From positions 124,001 to 188,000 of the forward strand of contig NZ_CP136920.1 in NCBI RefSeq assembly GCF_033100135.1: 64,000 nt of DNA, given 5' to 3'. Source of the DNA: Rubellicoccus peritrichatus (GTDB lineage: Bacteria > Verrucomicrobiota > Verrucomicrobiia > Opitutales > Cerasicoccaceae). The notes below the pieces were generated by a model, which saw nothing but the letters and a program-made list of their open reading frames with translations, ran no database searches and was not told the DNA's origin. A program made the position numbers and the translations under genes. This document shows positions 18,953 to 27,269 of this stretch, piece after piece. Each line of letters starts with the position of its first letter. Positions within the stretch are counted from its first letter, which is position 1.

Positions 18953-19441
18953 GTGCAAGAAGAGTTAGAAGATTTGCTTGAGCGCGTGATAAAGGCGTTC
19001 AAAGAAGTTGAAGGTCCTCCAAGGATAACCTTATCCGTTGCCCGAGGTCTGGATGATCACCAGTATGACGAGCTGGAAAAACTAGCCAAAGAGCAACGTC
19101 ATCATACTCATTGGAAGTATGTCACTGATGATGAGATGAAACACTACCATGACTGCTGGGGATTCATGGATGCTCAAGCATTTCAGTTCTATCTTCCCGC
19201 ATTCGTGGCAATGCATTTAAACAGTCTAATAGACTCCGGAGATAATAGACTGCTGGATTTGGATTCGTTCCCACTGCACAGGAGGACTGTTGGCCCGGAA
19301 AAGCTGACAGCCTTAAACCAACAACAGAAAGAGGTAATAACAGACTATCTATACCTCATCGAACAATCGATACCAGATGAGTTATCACAGAAGTTGTTTC
19401 GACCGACAAGACAAGCTTGGGAAAAGAATATAAAGACTTAA
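18953..19441 (+). CDS. DUF6714-like hypothetical protein
   Basis: A 162-residue acidic soluble protein. The segment D-C-W-G-F-M-D-A-Q-A-F-Q-F-Y-L-P-A-F-V near residues 67-85 matches the pattern of the DUF6714 family, whose function is unknown. It starts with GTG at 18953, directly after an in-frame stop, so no earlier start is possible; the ribosome site is weak. Next to ruvX but convergent with it. Confidence 0.6.
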   Translation: MQEELEDLLERVIKAFKEVEGPPRITLSVARGLDDHQYDELEKLAKEQRHHTHWKYVTDDEMKHYHDCWGFMDAQAFQFYLPAFVAMHLNSLIDSGDNRLLDLDSFPLHRRTVGPEKLTALNQQQKEVITDYLYLIEQSIPDELSQKLFRPTRQAWEKNIKT

Positions 19442-19498
19442 GGCTATCGGACATTCAGCAAACAATGCTCTCAGTTGCTTAACTTTTCGGTTTCTCTC

Positions 19499-19963
19499 TT
19501 ACTCCATATCAGAGAGTCCCAAGTTGCGGCTTTCAAGAAACTCTCGTAGAATTAAAGCAGCAGCACGCGAGTCCAACTCGCCGGTTCTTCTGGCCGCCTG
19601 TCTTGCCTTAACGGACTTTTTCTTTCGACGCTTTCCGCCTTCCAGTGCCGCCATATCGGACGTCGCCTGATGACTCGTAAGCCGTTCGTCAATACGGTGT
19701 GTCTCAAGGTCAAAACGCGAAGTCAATTCATCGATAAACGCATCGACCTCCCTGGCTTTGAATCCGGCTGAGCCGTCCATATTATATGGGTAGCCAACAA
19801 CCAGGGATTGAATACGCCGCTGTTGAATAACCTCGGCAATGTACTGGAAACGCTTTTCCTTTTCTGAATCTACTGCAGCAGGTATCGGGACGGCGATACC
19901 AACCTCATCTGCATAGGCAAGGCCGATACGTTTTTCGCCATAATCAATGCCGAGGTAGTTCAT
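19499..19963 (-). CDS. ruvX: Holliday junction resolvase-like protein RuvX/YqgF
   Basis: A 154-residue RNase H-fold protein, implicated in pre-16S rRNA 5' processing and anti-termination. Starting at the ATG at 19963 gives M-N-Y-L-G-I-D-Y-G-E-K-R-I-G-L-A with catalytic Asp6. The second acid lies in D-E-R-L-T-S-H-Q-A and the third in L-D-S-R-A-A-A-L-I-L. A longer frame from 19984 is less likely. The insert G-G-K-R-R-K-K-K-S-V-K is a common variable loop. Confidence 0.93.
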   Translation of the reverse strand: MNYLGIDYGEKRIGLAYADEVGIAVPIPAAVDSEKEKRFQYIAEVIQQRRIQSLVVGYPYNMDGSAGFKAREVDAFIDELTSRFDLETHRIDERLTSHQATSDMAALEGGKRRKKKSVKARQAARRTGELDSRAAALILREFLESRNLGLSDME

Positions 19964-20109
19964 GAACAAACAGACTGGCCACAAAGATCACAAAGCAAGC
20001 ACGAAGCACACAAAGAAATTATAATGACTTTCACATGATCCCATCTAAACGATCGTTGTTCCCCTTTGTGGATTTCACTGCAGAGTCATAATTTAAGTAA
20101 TGAATATAT

Positions 20110-21198
20110 TTAAGTAAGCTGCTTCCAGTCAGGATGATCGGCCAATTTCTTGACCAAGTGCTTAATATCCTGAGCTTTGGATTTCGGGCAAATAAGCGTC
20201 GCATCATCAGTCCGAACAACAATGAGATCGTCGACTCCAACGATCGCCGTCAAATGCCCCTCCGGACTGATGACAATATTACCGCCACCACCATGGACCA
20301 TCCCGTGCCCCTTGACCACATTACCCTCACCATCCGGATCGAAATGCCGGGCAACTGCTGGCCATTCGCCAACATCATCCCAGTCGAAGGCCGATTCCAT
20401 GGTAACGACATTTCTGGCGTTCTCCATCACCGCATAGTCGATGGAAATTTTCTCAAGTGATGGGTATTGCTCATTAAGCACATCAGCGAGAGGCTGTCCG
20501 GCCGTGAGTGCATCATCGATTTTTTCAAGCGCACCATTCAGTCCGGGAGTAAACTCAGCAAAAGCAGCACTGATTGCTGCAACACTCCAAATAAACATAC
20601 CGGCATTCCAGTAGTATTCGCCAGAATCTAGATAACTTTGAGCTGTTGCGGCGTCAGGCTTCTCCTTGAACTCTTTGACGTGGTATACCGTGCGTCCGTC
20701 AATTTCAGCCCAAACATCCCCCCGGTGAATGTAACCATAGCCTGTCGCAGGATTATCAGGACGAATCCCAATCGTAACGAGCACTGAGTCTTTCTCTGCA
20801 GCCTCAAAACTCGCTGCCACGATCTTCTTAAAACCTTCATCATCATGGATGACATGATCAGCCGGTAACATAGCAAAGACACCTTCCGGGTCACGCTGCT
20901 TGACCAGGACCATCGAGAGCCCAACAGCCGCTGCCGTATCCCGCCCTACCGGCTCACCAATGATATTGGCCTCAGGAAGCATCGGGCATACGTCAATAAC
21001 CGCAGCCTTTTGTTCTTCGTTGGTGACAATCAAAATATTTTCCGGAGGAACCAGATCCGTCAAACGGTCCACTGTCTGCGTCAGCAGTGGCTTCTCGCCA
21101 ACAATGGGGAGTAATTGCTTGGGGCGCTTAAGCCGGCTCTGCGGCCAGAATCTCTCACCCTTGCCACCAGCCATAATAACAACGTATCGGTTTGCCAT
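20110..21198 (-). CDS. manC: Mannose-1-phosphate guanylyltransferase
   Basis: A 362-residue nucleotidyltransferase that makes GDP-mannose from GTP and mannose 1-phosphate for polysaccharide or GDP-fucose synthesis. The N-terminal pyrophosphorylase signature M-A-G-G-K-G-E-R-F-W-P at 9-19 and K-R-P-K-Q-L-L-P are intact. P-A-D-H-V-I near residue 115 and F-D-W-D-D-V-G-E-W in the C-terminal half are typical of GMP synthases. It is the short form lacking the cupin isomerase domain. A plus-strand frame over it is a shadow. Confidence 0.92.
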   Translation of the reverse strand: MANRYVVIMAGGKGERFWPQSRLKRPKQLLPIVGEKPLLTQTVDRLTDLVPPENILIVTNEEQKAAVIDVCPMLPEANIIGEPVGRDTAAAVGLSMVLVKQRDPEGVFAMLPADHVIHDDEGFKKIVAASFEAAEKDSVLVTIGIRPDNPATGYGYIHRGDVWAEIDGRTVYHVKEFKEKPDAATAQSYLDSGEYYWNAGMFIWSVAAISAAFAEFTPGLNGALEKIDDALTAGQPLADVLNEQYPSLEKISIDYAVMENARNVVTMESAFDWDDVGEWPAVARHFDPDGEGNVVKGHGMVHGGGGNIVISPEGHLTAIVGVDDLIVVRTDDATLICPKSKAQDIKHLVKKLADHPDWKQLT

Positions 21199-21314
21199 GC
21201 CGCATCTATGGAAAACCCAGCCAGGAATGACAATATCGAAACCACGATATCCGTAATTTAAAGGATGGCGTTCAGATTTGACCTCGAGACTTTTTTTCCC
21301 ACGCTTGTGGCATT

Positions 21315-22007
21315 ATGAGAATCTATACTGTCATCACCATTGTCTTATTGTCCATTCTGCCAGGCTTTGCGGAATATTATGAGTTTACCGATGCTCAAGG
21401 TCGCACCATCACGGCAAAACCCATCCGTATGGTGGGAACCCAAGTCGAGATTGAACGAGACGACGGGAGCAAATTCACTGTCAGCCCGACAATATTCGTC
21501 ACCAAAGACCAGGAATACCTCGCCAAATGGGCGAAAGAGCAGCTCTTCGTCAGCGGAGATGTCCTCAAAATCACCGCTAAAAGCTCCACCACCCGGAAAC
21601 AGAAGGATGACAGCTCCAGAGGGGTCGAAATCAAGCGCTTCAAAGGCTTTTATAAAGTCAAAGTGGTCAATGAAAGCGATATGGACCTCACTGACCTTGA
21701 CGTGAAATATCGATATTACGTTTTCAAAAACGACATTGCAGCTGACAAGCGTAGCTCAGGCCAGACGATAAAAGTGACCGGCCAGTCTAAAATTTCCACA
21801 CTCCCAAAACGGTCTGACTTTGAATTCGAAACGAAGCATAGCGAAATGATGGAGACAGATCTGGAATCCGGCTATCGCTGGGCCGGTGGCGGAAAGCCCA
21901 AAAGTGAAGACGAATTGGAGGGAATTTGGGTCCGCGTCTATCAGGGCAAGAATTTGATCACCGAGTTCGCCAATCCCTCCAGTCTGCCCAAGAAAGAAAA
22001 GTGGTAG
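21315..22007 (+). CDS. Secreted SHD1-like domain protein
   Basis: A 230-residue protein with a signal peptide (about 1-19, ending F-A). Residues about 21-75 match the SHD1-like pattern common in Verrucomicrobiota and Planctomycetota (F-T-D-A-Q-G-R-T-I-T-A, then D-G-S-K-F-T-V, then K-D-Q-E-Y-L). The rest is a beta-rich region with F-Y-K-V-K-V-V-N-E-S. Function unknown; likely periplasmic. It lies between mannose-1-phosphate guanylyltransferase and the GH13 gene. Confidence 0.7.
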   Translation: MRIYTVITIVLLSILPGFAEYYEFTDAQGRTITAKPIRMVGTQVEIERDDGSKFTVSPTIFVTKDQEYLAKWAKEQLFVSGDVLKITAKSSTTRKQKDDSSRGVEIKRFKGFYKVKVVNESDMDLTDLDVKYRYYVFKNDIAADKRSSGQTIKVTGQSKISTLPKRSDFEFETKHSEMMETDLESGYRWAGGGKPKSEDELEGIWVRVYQGKNLITEFANPSSLPKKEKW

Positions 22008-22101
22008 GAGGCCGCTTTCCCCCATGACATCGGTGAAGGGCGTGTAAAGAATTCCTCTATTAATATTATTTATGCCGAAAAAGGTTTAAAGCATGCGCTG
22101 A

Positions 22102-24567
22102 ATGCTTCTAGCTAGCGTGTGTATGGGTGAGGAATTGAAAAAACTATTGGATGCATCATGGCTCGACCATGAGCAGGGTATCGTTTTTTTGAAGCAAGAC
22201 TGGGTATACAAGAACCGGAATCCTCCATTGTATATTACTCCAGGGACAATTCCCGTTAAGGAAATCAACCGGGCACCACTTGAGGAGTATGGAAAGCTCT
22301 CAGGCTATTTCATCAAACAGGGCAAAGTCACTTTCTTCCTTTGGCCTGAATTTTTCCCGAATCTCGACATTGAAGAAAAAGAGATATTTGTCGCTGGCAG
22401 CTTCAATGACTGGGGAAATGTCATCGGCGACAAGGATTGGCGCATGGTGCGATCCAAGTTCGAAGGTCAGCTTTGCTTCAAGTTAGAAGTGCCAACCAGT
22501 AAAGTTTGCCCGAAAAAGCACAATCGCGCTGAATTTAAATTCGTCACGGCCGACAATGAATGGCAACCCGTGCCTCTTGACTCCCCCAATCGAGGAGCAG
22601 ATGAAAATGGATCCCATAATTTCATCCTCAGTAACAAACAAACCGGCAAACACGTCTTTTACTTCAAGCCGGAGCAACGGCATGCCATCCTTGGTCACGA
22701 GAAACTTCTCTGGAAAGGCCAGTCAATCACTGAGTCGATCAACATCGCCTACGGTCACCTGCTTGCTGATCTGCAATCCGATGGCGCCCTCGGTTCTTTC
22801 ATTCAGGATGGGATGACGATTTTTCGCATCTTTGCGCCAAGAGCAACTGCTGTTCATGTCTCATTCTTCCAGAGCTTGACCAATCCCGCACCGCAAAAAC
22901 ACGAGCTGCAACGACAAGAGGATTCCATCTGGGAAAAAGTTGTCCCAAGCAATCTCGATGGTTGGTTTTACCACTACAGCATCGATGGTGAGAACGAAGA
23001 CAATTTCAGCATGTTCAACCCCGATTTTCGCGTCCTCGACCCCTATGCCCTGGCAAGTGTCGGACGAACCGGTCCAGGGATTATCATTGACCACAAACGC
23101 CTTCCCAAAACGGAAAAAGCCTTTCAACCACCATCATGGCACGACTTGGTCATCATGGAGACACATGTTCGCGATCTTGTTGCTAAAGCATCAACTCGAA
23201 TGACGAGTCAGGAGCGACGTGGCTTTGCCGGTGTCGCCAAGTGGTTAAGATCCGATGACTGCTATCTGGTCGATCTGGGAATCAACGCAGTCGAGCTCCA
23301 ACCGGTTCAGCAGAATGACAGTCAAAGCCCCAACGAGTATCACTGGGGCTATATGACGACCAATTTCTTTGCCCCGGACAGTGGCTATGGAACCAAACCG
23401 GAGGAAGCATCTCAAATTGAGGAATTCAAGGACATGGTCGACGCCTTTCATGAGCGCAACATGGCCGTGCTTCTCGACGTTGTCTACAATCATGTGGGAG
23501 AGCCAGCGCACCTTCTCTTTATTGACAAAGAGTATTATTTTGAGACCAATCATAAGGGCGACCTGATGAACTGGAGTGGCTGCGGGAATGACCTCAAGGC
23601 CAATGCTCCGATGGCACGCCGCCTCATTATCGACAGCCTGATTCATTTGGTTGAAACCTATGATGTGGATGGCTTCCGTTTCGATCTGGCCGAACTACTC
23701 GGCGTGGATGTCCTTCGTGAAATTGAAAGGGAACTCAAGCGCGTAAAACCTTCCATCATACTCATTGCCGAGCCATGGAGTTTTCGCGGGCACATCGCCC
23801 AGGCTCTCCGCCATACCGGATGGGCATCATGGAATGATGGCTACCGTGATTTTGCCGCACAGTATGTCCGTGGCCATGGCACGCGAGACACATTCAAATA
23901 TTTCCTGTCAGGATCTCCGCATTACTTCGCGATGTTCCCTGCCCAGACGGTCAATTACACTGCATCACATGATGACCGCTGCTGGCTGGACCGAATAACC
24001 GAAAACCGCGACCATAATGGATCATGGCCAACTATCAATGATCGCCGACGGACTCATATCATGGCGGCATTCCTTTTCTCTTCCCTGGGGATTCCAATGC
24101 TGGCCGCAGGCCAGGACTTCCTCCACTCAAAGCAAGGTGTCAACAACACTTACCAACGCGGTGACCTCAATGCTCTCGACTACCAGCGCATCCCGCAATT
24201 CCCAGGCACCCATCAGTATTTCAAAGGATGGATCCATTTCAGACTCTCGGAACGAGGAAGACTTTTCCGCCTGGATGATCGACAAACAGACCATTACCTG
24301 AACTTCTTTGAATCAGGTGATACGTCATCAATTGGTGTGCTTTTCAATGCTGACCATTCACAAGGAGACGACGAAATTTTCGCTGCCTTCAATCCTCACC
24401 ATTATGCATATGAGATGCCTCTGGATGATCTCAACCCACGGGACTTTATGCAAATTGCCGATCATGAACGTTTTGAAGAAAAAGGCATCTCCGGCCCTTG
24501 TTTCTCATGGGATAATGGTAAGTTACGACTGCCTCCGATGAGTTGTGGACTCTGGATCAGTAAGTGA
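22102..24567 (+). CDS. Glycoside hydrolase family 13 (pullulanase/isoamylase-like) with N-terminal CBM48-type domains
   Basis: An 821-residue alpha-glucan-acting enzyme without a signal peptide, so probably cytosolic, for example a glycogen or starch debranching enzyme. Residues about 90-195 hold a starch-binding-like domain (F-V-A-G-S-F-N-D-W-G) and 230-340 a CBM48-type module. The GH13 barrel has G-F-R-F-D with nucleophile Asp528, I-A-E-P-W with Glu557 and T-A-S-H-D-D with Asp624, plus D-V-V-Y-N-H-V-G. The ATG at 22123 (M-G-E-E-L) is an equally good start. Its 3' end overlaps the convergent epimerase-like gene by 45 bases. Confidence 0.88.
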   Translation: MLLASVCMGEELKKLLDASWLDHEQGIVFLKQDWVYKNRNPPLYITPGTIPVKEINRAPLEEYGKLSGYFIKQGKVTFFLWPEFFPNLDIEEKEIFVAGSFNDWGNVIGDKDWRMVRSKFEGQLCFKLEVPTSKVCPKKHNRAEFKFVTADNEWQPVPLDSPNRGADENGSHNFILSNKQTGKHVFYFKPEQRHAILGHEKLLWKGQSITESINIAYGHLLADLQSDGALGSFIQDGMTIFRIFAPRATAVHVSFFQSLTNPAPQKHELQRQEDSIWEKVVPSNLDGWFYHYSIDGENEDNFSMFNPDFRVLDPYALASVGRTGPGIIIDHKRLPKTEKAFQPPSWHDLVIMETHVRDLVAKASTRMTSQERRGFAGVAKWLRSDDCYLVDLGINAVELQPVQQNDSQSPNEYHWGYMTTNFFAPDSGYGTKPEEASQIEEFKDMVDAFHERNMAVLLDVVYNHVGEPAHLLFIDKEYYFETNHKGDLMNWSGCGNDLKANAPMARRLIIDSLIHLVETYDVDGFRFDLAELLGVDVLREIERELKRVKPSIILIAEPWSFRGHIAQALRHTGWASWNDGYRDFAAQYVRGHGTRDTFKYFLSGSPHYFAMFPAQTVNYTASHDDRCWLDRITENRDHNGSWPTINDRRRTHIMAAFLFSSLGIPMLAAGQDFLHSKQGVNNTYQRGDLNALDYQRIPQFPGTHQYFKGWIHFRLSERGRLFRLDDRQTDHYLNFFESGDTSSIGVLFNADHSQGDDEIFAAFNPHHYAYEMPLDDLNPRDFMQIADHERFEEKGISGPCFSWDNGKLRLPPMSCGLWISK

Positions 24568-25998
24568 GAGACTAAAATAACGCATAGCATCGATAAGGCT
24601 CAGCCCTGTGTGATAACAGGGGTCAAGATCAGGGACTGCAGGAATGCTTCGATCAGGATCTCCATCAGCATCTAAAGCCTGAATGGAAAGCAAGTATGGC
24701 GGTGCTTGAACATAATGCATTAAGAATGCATTGGAACACAATCTTGCGATTTCGAGAAAACCTCGCCTCTCTTCATCTGGAACAATTTTAGCACAACCCA
24801 CTGCTGCCCTGATTGTTTCCGGTAAATTCCACCATGGCATCTGCGAGTAGAACGACAATCCACTCAGCAAATCAATCGACTGATAAATGCCCATACCAGA
24901 TGGATTCCATCCACCTTTGAAGTTGGCCAGCAGAATCTTAGGAAGCACAGCTCGAAATCCATCGAGTTCAGATTGAAAACAGTCACCCAAAGTGCCTTCA
25001 CAGCAATGAATGAATTTCAGGCTTAAACCAACGAATTCCAAGACATGCCCCGGTAAGCAACAGAGTTGACCGTCCTCAATAAAAGGCTCTCCCAATAGAG
25101 TTGTATACTCCCACATTACAAACTGCGGAATATTCGATATTCGTCCATCAAGGTTTACATAGTTATCGATGGCATGACGAATAAACTCAATACCAGCTTC
25201 CGCATATTTAAGATCACCTGTGTGCCTCAAAAAAATCTCCAATCCCCCAATCGCAATCATCCGGTTGGCATATGTTCGTTTTTCTCGAGTTCTTTTAAGG
25301 CTCCGATTATCAGCGTCTAAAACCAGTTGATCAGACACAAAGCGCTCTTCCCGGATGGCTTCGACAACTGAATCAAACAACAACGTTGCATCCAATGCCT
25401 TGCCTTTATCACCAGTTACCTTAGCGGCAGAAAAGAGCCCTTTTGCATAAAAGATATCGGTATAGCCAAATGTCATCGGCTCCGGCAGTTCCCTCTCAAT
25501 CAACTGATTGTTCGAGCCAACTGCCAATGCGGTTCCATCCTCTTTCATTAAGAATGACAGCCTTCCGCCGTGTCGGTTTCGCATGGCTTCCAGGCGGTCC
25601 GATAATCCCTTTAAAACATTTACAATCTCTTCTCGAAGTATAATCGAATTCTCACCGATCTCCTCTTGGAAATCCATGGCCCAATAATAGTGTTCAGCCA
25701 GAGCTTCGAGTGCTCTTCCCTGCACCCAGCCGTAAACAACGTTTTTTGACTTTATGGAATGAGCTTCATTGAAGTCGCTTCCCTCATGAAGATCGAACTT
25801 AGTATCAATAAAACCCGAGCCATCAATCGGGTCGTAACGTTGAAGCACAAATGAGAGATTCCCCAAGAGCAAAGTCACATAGTCGGAAATTAACTGATGC
25901 AACTGTTCACAACCATAGCCTGGCTTAAGTTGCGTTCTTAAAAATAAGCGTTCACCAAAGCCAGTTTCACGGACTGGATTTGAATCATTGAAGGACAT
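24523..25998 (-). CDS. N-acylglucosamine 2-epimerase-like alpha/alpha-barrel protein
   Basis: A protein of about 491 residues with a helical alpha/alpha-barrel pattern. Y-G-W-V-Q-G-R-A-L-E-A-L-A-E-H near residues 92-106 and L-P-G-H-V-L-E-F-V-G-L near residues 316-326 resemble the AGE/cellobiose epimerase superfamily. The ATG at 25998 is preferred over a GTG at 26004 that abuts the upstream stop. It follows the 26,005-27,234 gene without a gap, so they are very likely translated together. Substrate unknown; the context suggests an oligosaccharide released by the secreted hydrolase upstream. The family call is moderate. Confidence 0.6.
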   Translation of the reverse strand: MSFNDSNPVRETGFGERLFLRTQLKPGYGCEQLHQLISDYVTLLLGNLSFVLQRYDPIDGSGFIDTKFDLHEGSDFNEAHSIKSKNVVYGWVQGRALEALAEHYYWAMDFQEEIGENSIILREEIVNVLKGLSDRLEAMRNRHGGRLSFLMKEDGTALAVGSNNQLIERELPEPMTFGYTDIFYAKGLFSAAKVTGDKGKALDATLLFDSVVEAIREERFVSDQLVLDADNRSLKRTREKRTYANRMIAIGGLEIFLRHTGDLKYAEAGIEFIRHAIDNYVNLDGRISNIPQFVMWEYTTLLGEPFIEDGQLCCLPGHVLEFVGLSLKFIHCCEGTLGDCFQSELDGFRAVLPKILLANFKGGWNPSGMGIYQSIDLLSGLSFYSQMPWWNLPETIRAAVGCAKIVPDEERRGFLEIARLCSNAFLMHYVQAPPYLLSIQALDADGDPDRSIPAVPDLDPCYHTGLSLIDAMRYFSLSLTDPESTTHRRQS

Positions 25999-26004
25999 GA
26001 CCAC

Positions 26005-27234
26005 TTATTCTAAGGAAGGTTTGCGAAGTGGAAAAAGCGAATGTCCCGATTGCATTAACAAAGCAAACACACCATAAGCACTCACACGCAAATTGATCCA
26101 TTCGCCATTACCATAAGTGCAAGCGCTATTCATTCCAAGAAAAGCACCATTCACACCCTTGTCATCGGATACTTGCTGCAAACTCATAAGATGATGAAGT
26201 GATCTTGCAATTGTATCTTCTATTTGAGCGACTTCTTCGGGCTCGGCGATTTCAAGGTATTTGGTTAGAAAAATCACTGCCGTCGCCGACCCTACTTCCA
26301 ACTCTGGCTTCATGAATCCACCATCGGCGTTTTGCTTCTTAAAAATCCATTTTGCGTAGGCTTTCAAACGGTCACGATAAGTGCTTACGCCGAACTGCTG
26401 AAAACTTTCAATCAGTGATATGCCGGAAAAGTCGTCATTAATCTTATGCATTTCACGCCAATCGTAGGAAAACTTCTTCAGCGATGCTTCGTCTTCGTAT
26501 CGCCTTCCTGTTAAATCGTCGTATAGAATAGTTATTTCACCATCAGGCGAAATGAACTTTTCGACATAATAATCACTCATCGAATGTGCTGCATCCAAAT
26601 AGTGAAAGTTCTGAGTCTCCCGATACAGGTCCAGGAAAAACAAGATCGCCCCACCCTGGCAGCTTGCCTGAGTAATATCTGTATCGCGCCCACTCGGCCC
26701 CAATGCAACGGTTGCCAATATCCAGTTCCTGCGATAGGCATTCTTCAAAATCCAATCAGCATAAAGCACTGCTCTTTCAATGCATTGAGCATCACTCATG
26801 TAGCGCCCATAACACAAAAGTGCCCAGGCAGCCGAAAGGCCATCACGCGGATGGATCCATTCCGACTGTGGTGTTTCTTCGACAATCGCACCGAAACTGC
26901 AAGGCTTGCGTGAATCAAGGCACTGCAGCGATTTGATGTACCGGATGGCATATTCAGCCGACTCCAGATACTTTTCATCCTTTGTTAAATCGTATAAAGA
27001 AAGCAGTGCAATCGCTCCGAATCCAGTGGTCCAATTAGTACTATAGGCATCCCATCCCCCCTTGACCAGTCTGGCATAAAGCAAACGCCCATAGTTTGCA
27101 TCAAATGGTTTACGCACTTGGTTATTCACCATCCAGTCTCCTGCCTTGACGGCGGATGCCTGATAGAGTTCAAGAACTTTTTGTTGATCTATACTGGATT
27201 CAGAATCCTTTTCAGCATTAATACTTTTTAACAT
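26005..27234 (-). CDS. Six-hairpin (alpha/alpha-toroid) glycosidase-like protein
   Basis: A 409-residue, mostly helical protein without a signal peptide. Repeated aromatic and Trp-rich helices (W-D-A-Y-S-T-N-W-T-T-G-F-G-A, Y-A-I-R-Y-I-K-S-L, Q-N-A-D-G-G-F) suggest an alpha/alpha toroid as in GH88, GH105 and related families. I cannot name a family or catalytic residues. It lies between the secreted clan GH-A enzyme and the epimerase-like gene on the minus strand, an arrangement that fits intracellular processing of an imported oligosaccharide. Confidence 0.5.
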   Translation of the reverse strand: MLKSINAEKDSESSIDQQKVLELYQASAVKAGDWMVNNQVRKPFDANYGRLLYARLVKGGWDAYSTNWTTGFGAIALLSLYDLTKDEKYLESAEYAIRYIKSLQCLDSRKPCSFGAIVEETPQSEWIHPRDGLSAAWALLCYGRYMSDAQCIERAVLYADWILKNAYRRNWILATVALGPSGRDTDITQASCQGGAILFFLDLYRETQNFHYLDAAHSMSDYYVEKFISPDGEITILYDDLTGRRYEDEASLKKFSYDWREMHKINDDFSGISLIESFQQFGVSTYRDRLKAYAKWIFKKQNADGGFMKPELEVGSATAVIFLTKYLEIAEPEEVAQIEDTIARSLHHLMSLQQVSDDKGVNGAFLGMNSACTYGNGEWINLRVSAYGVFALLMQSGHSLFPLRKPSLE

Positions 27235-27269
27235 AATAAATCCGTATTTTCAATAACATCCACTATGCC

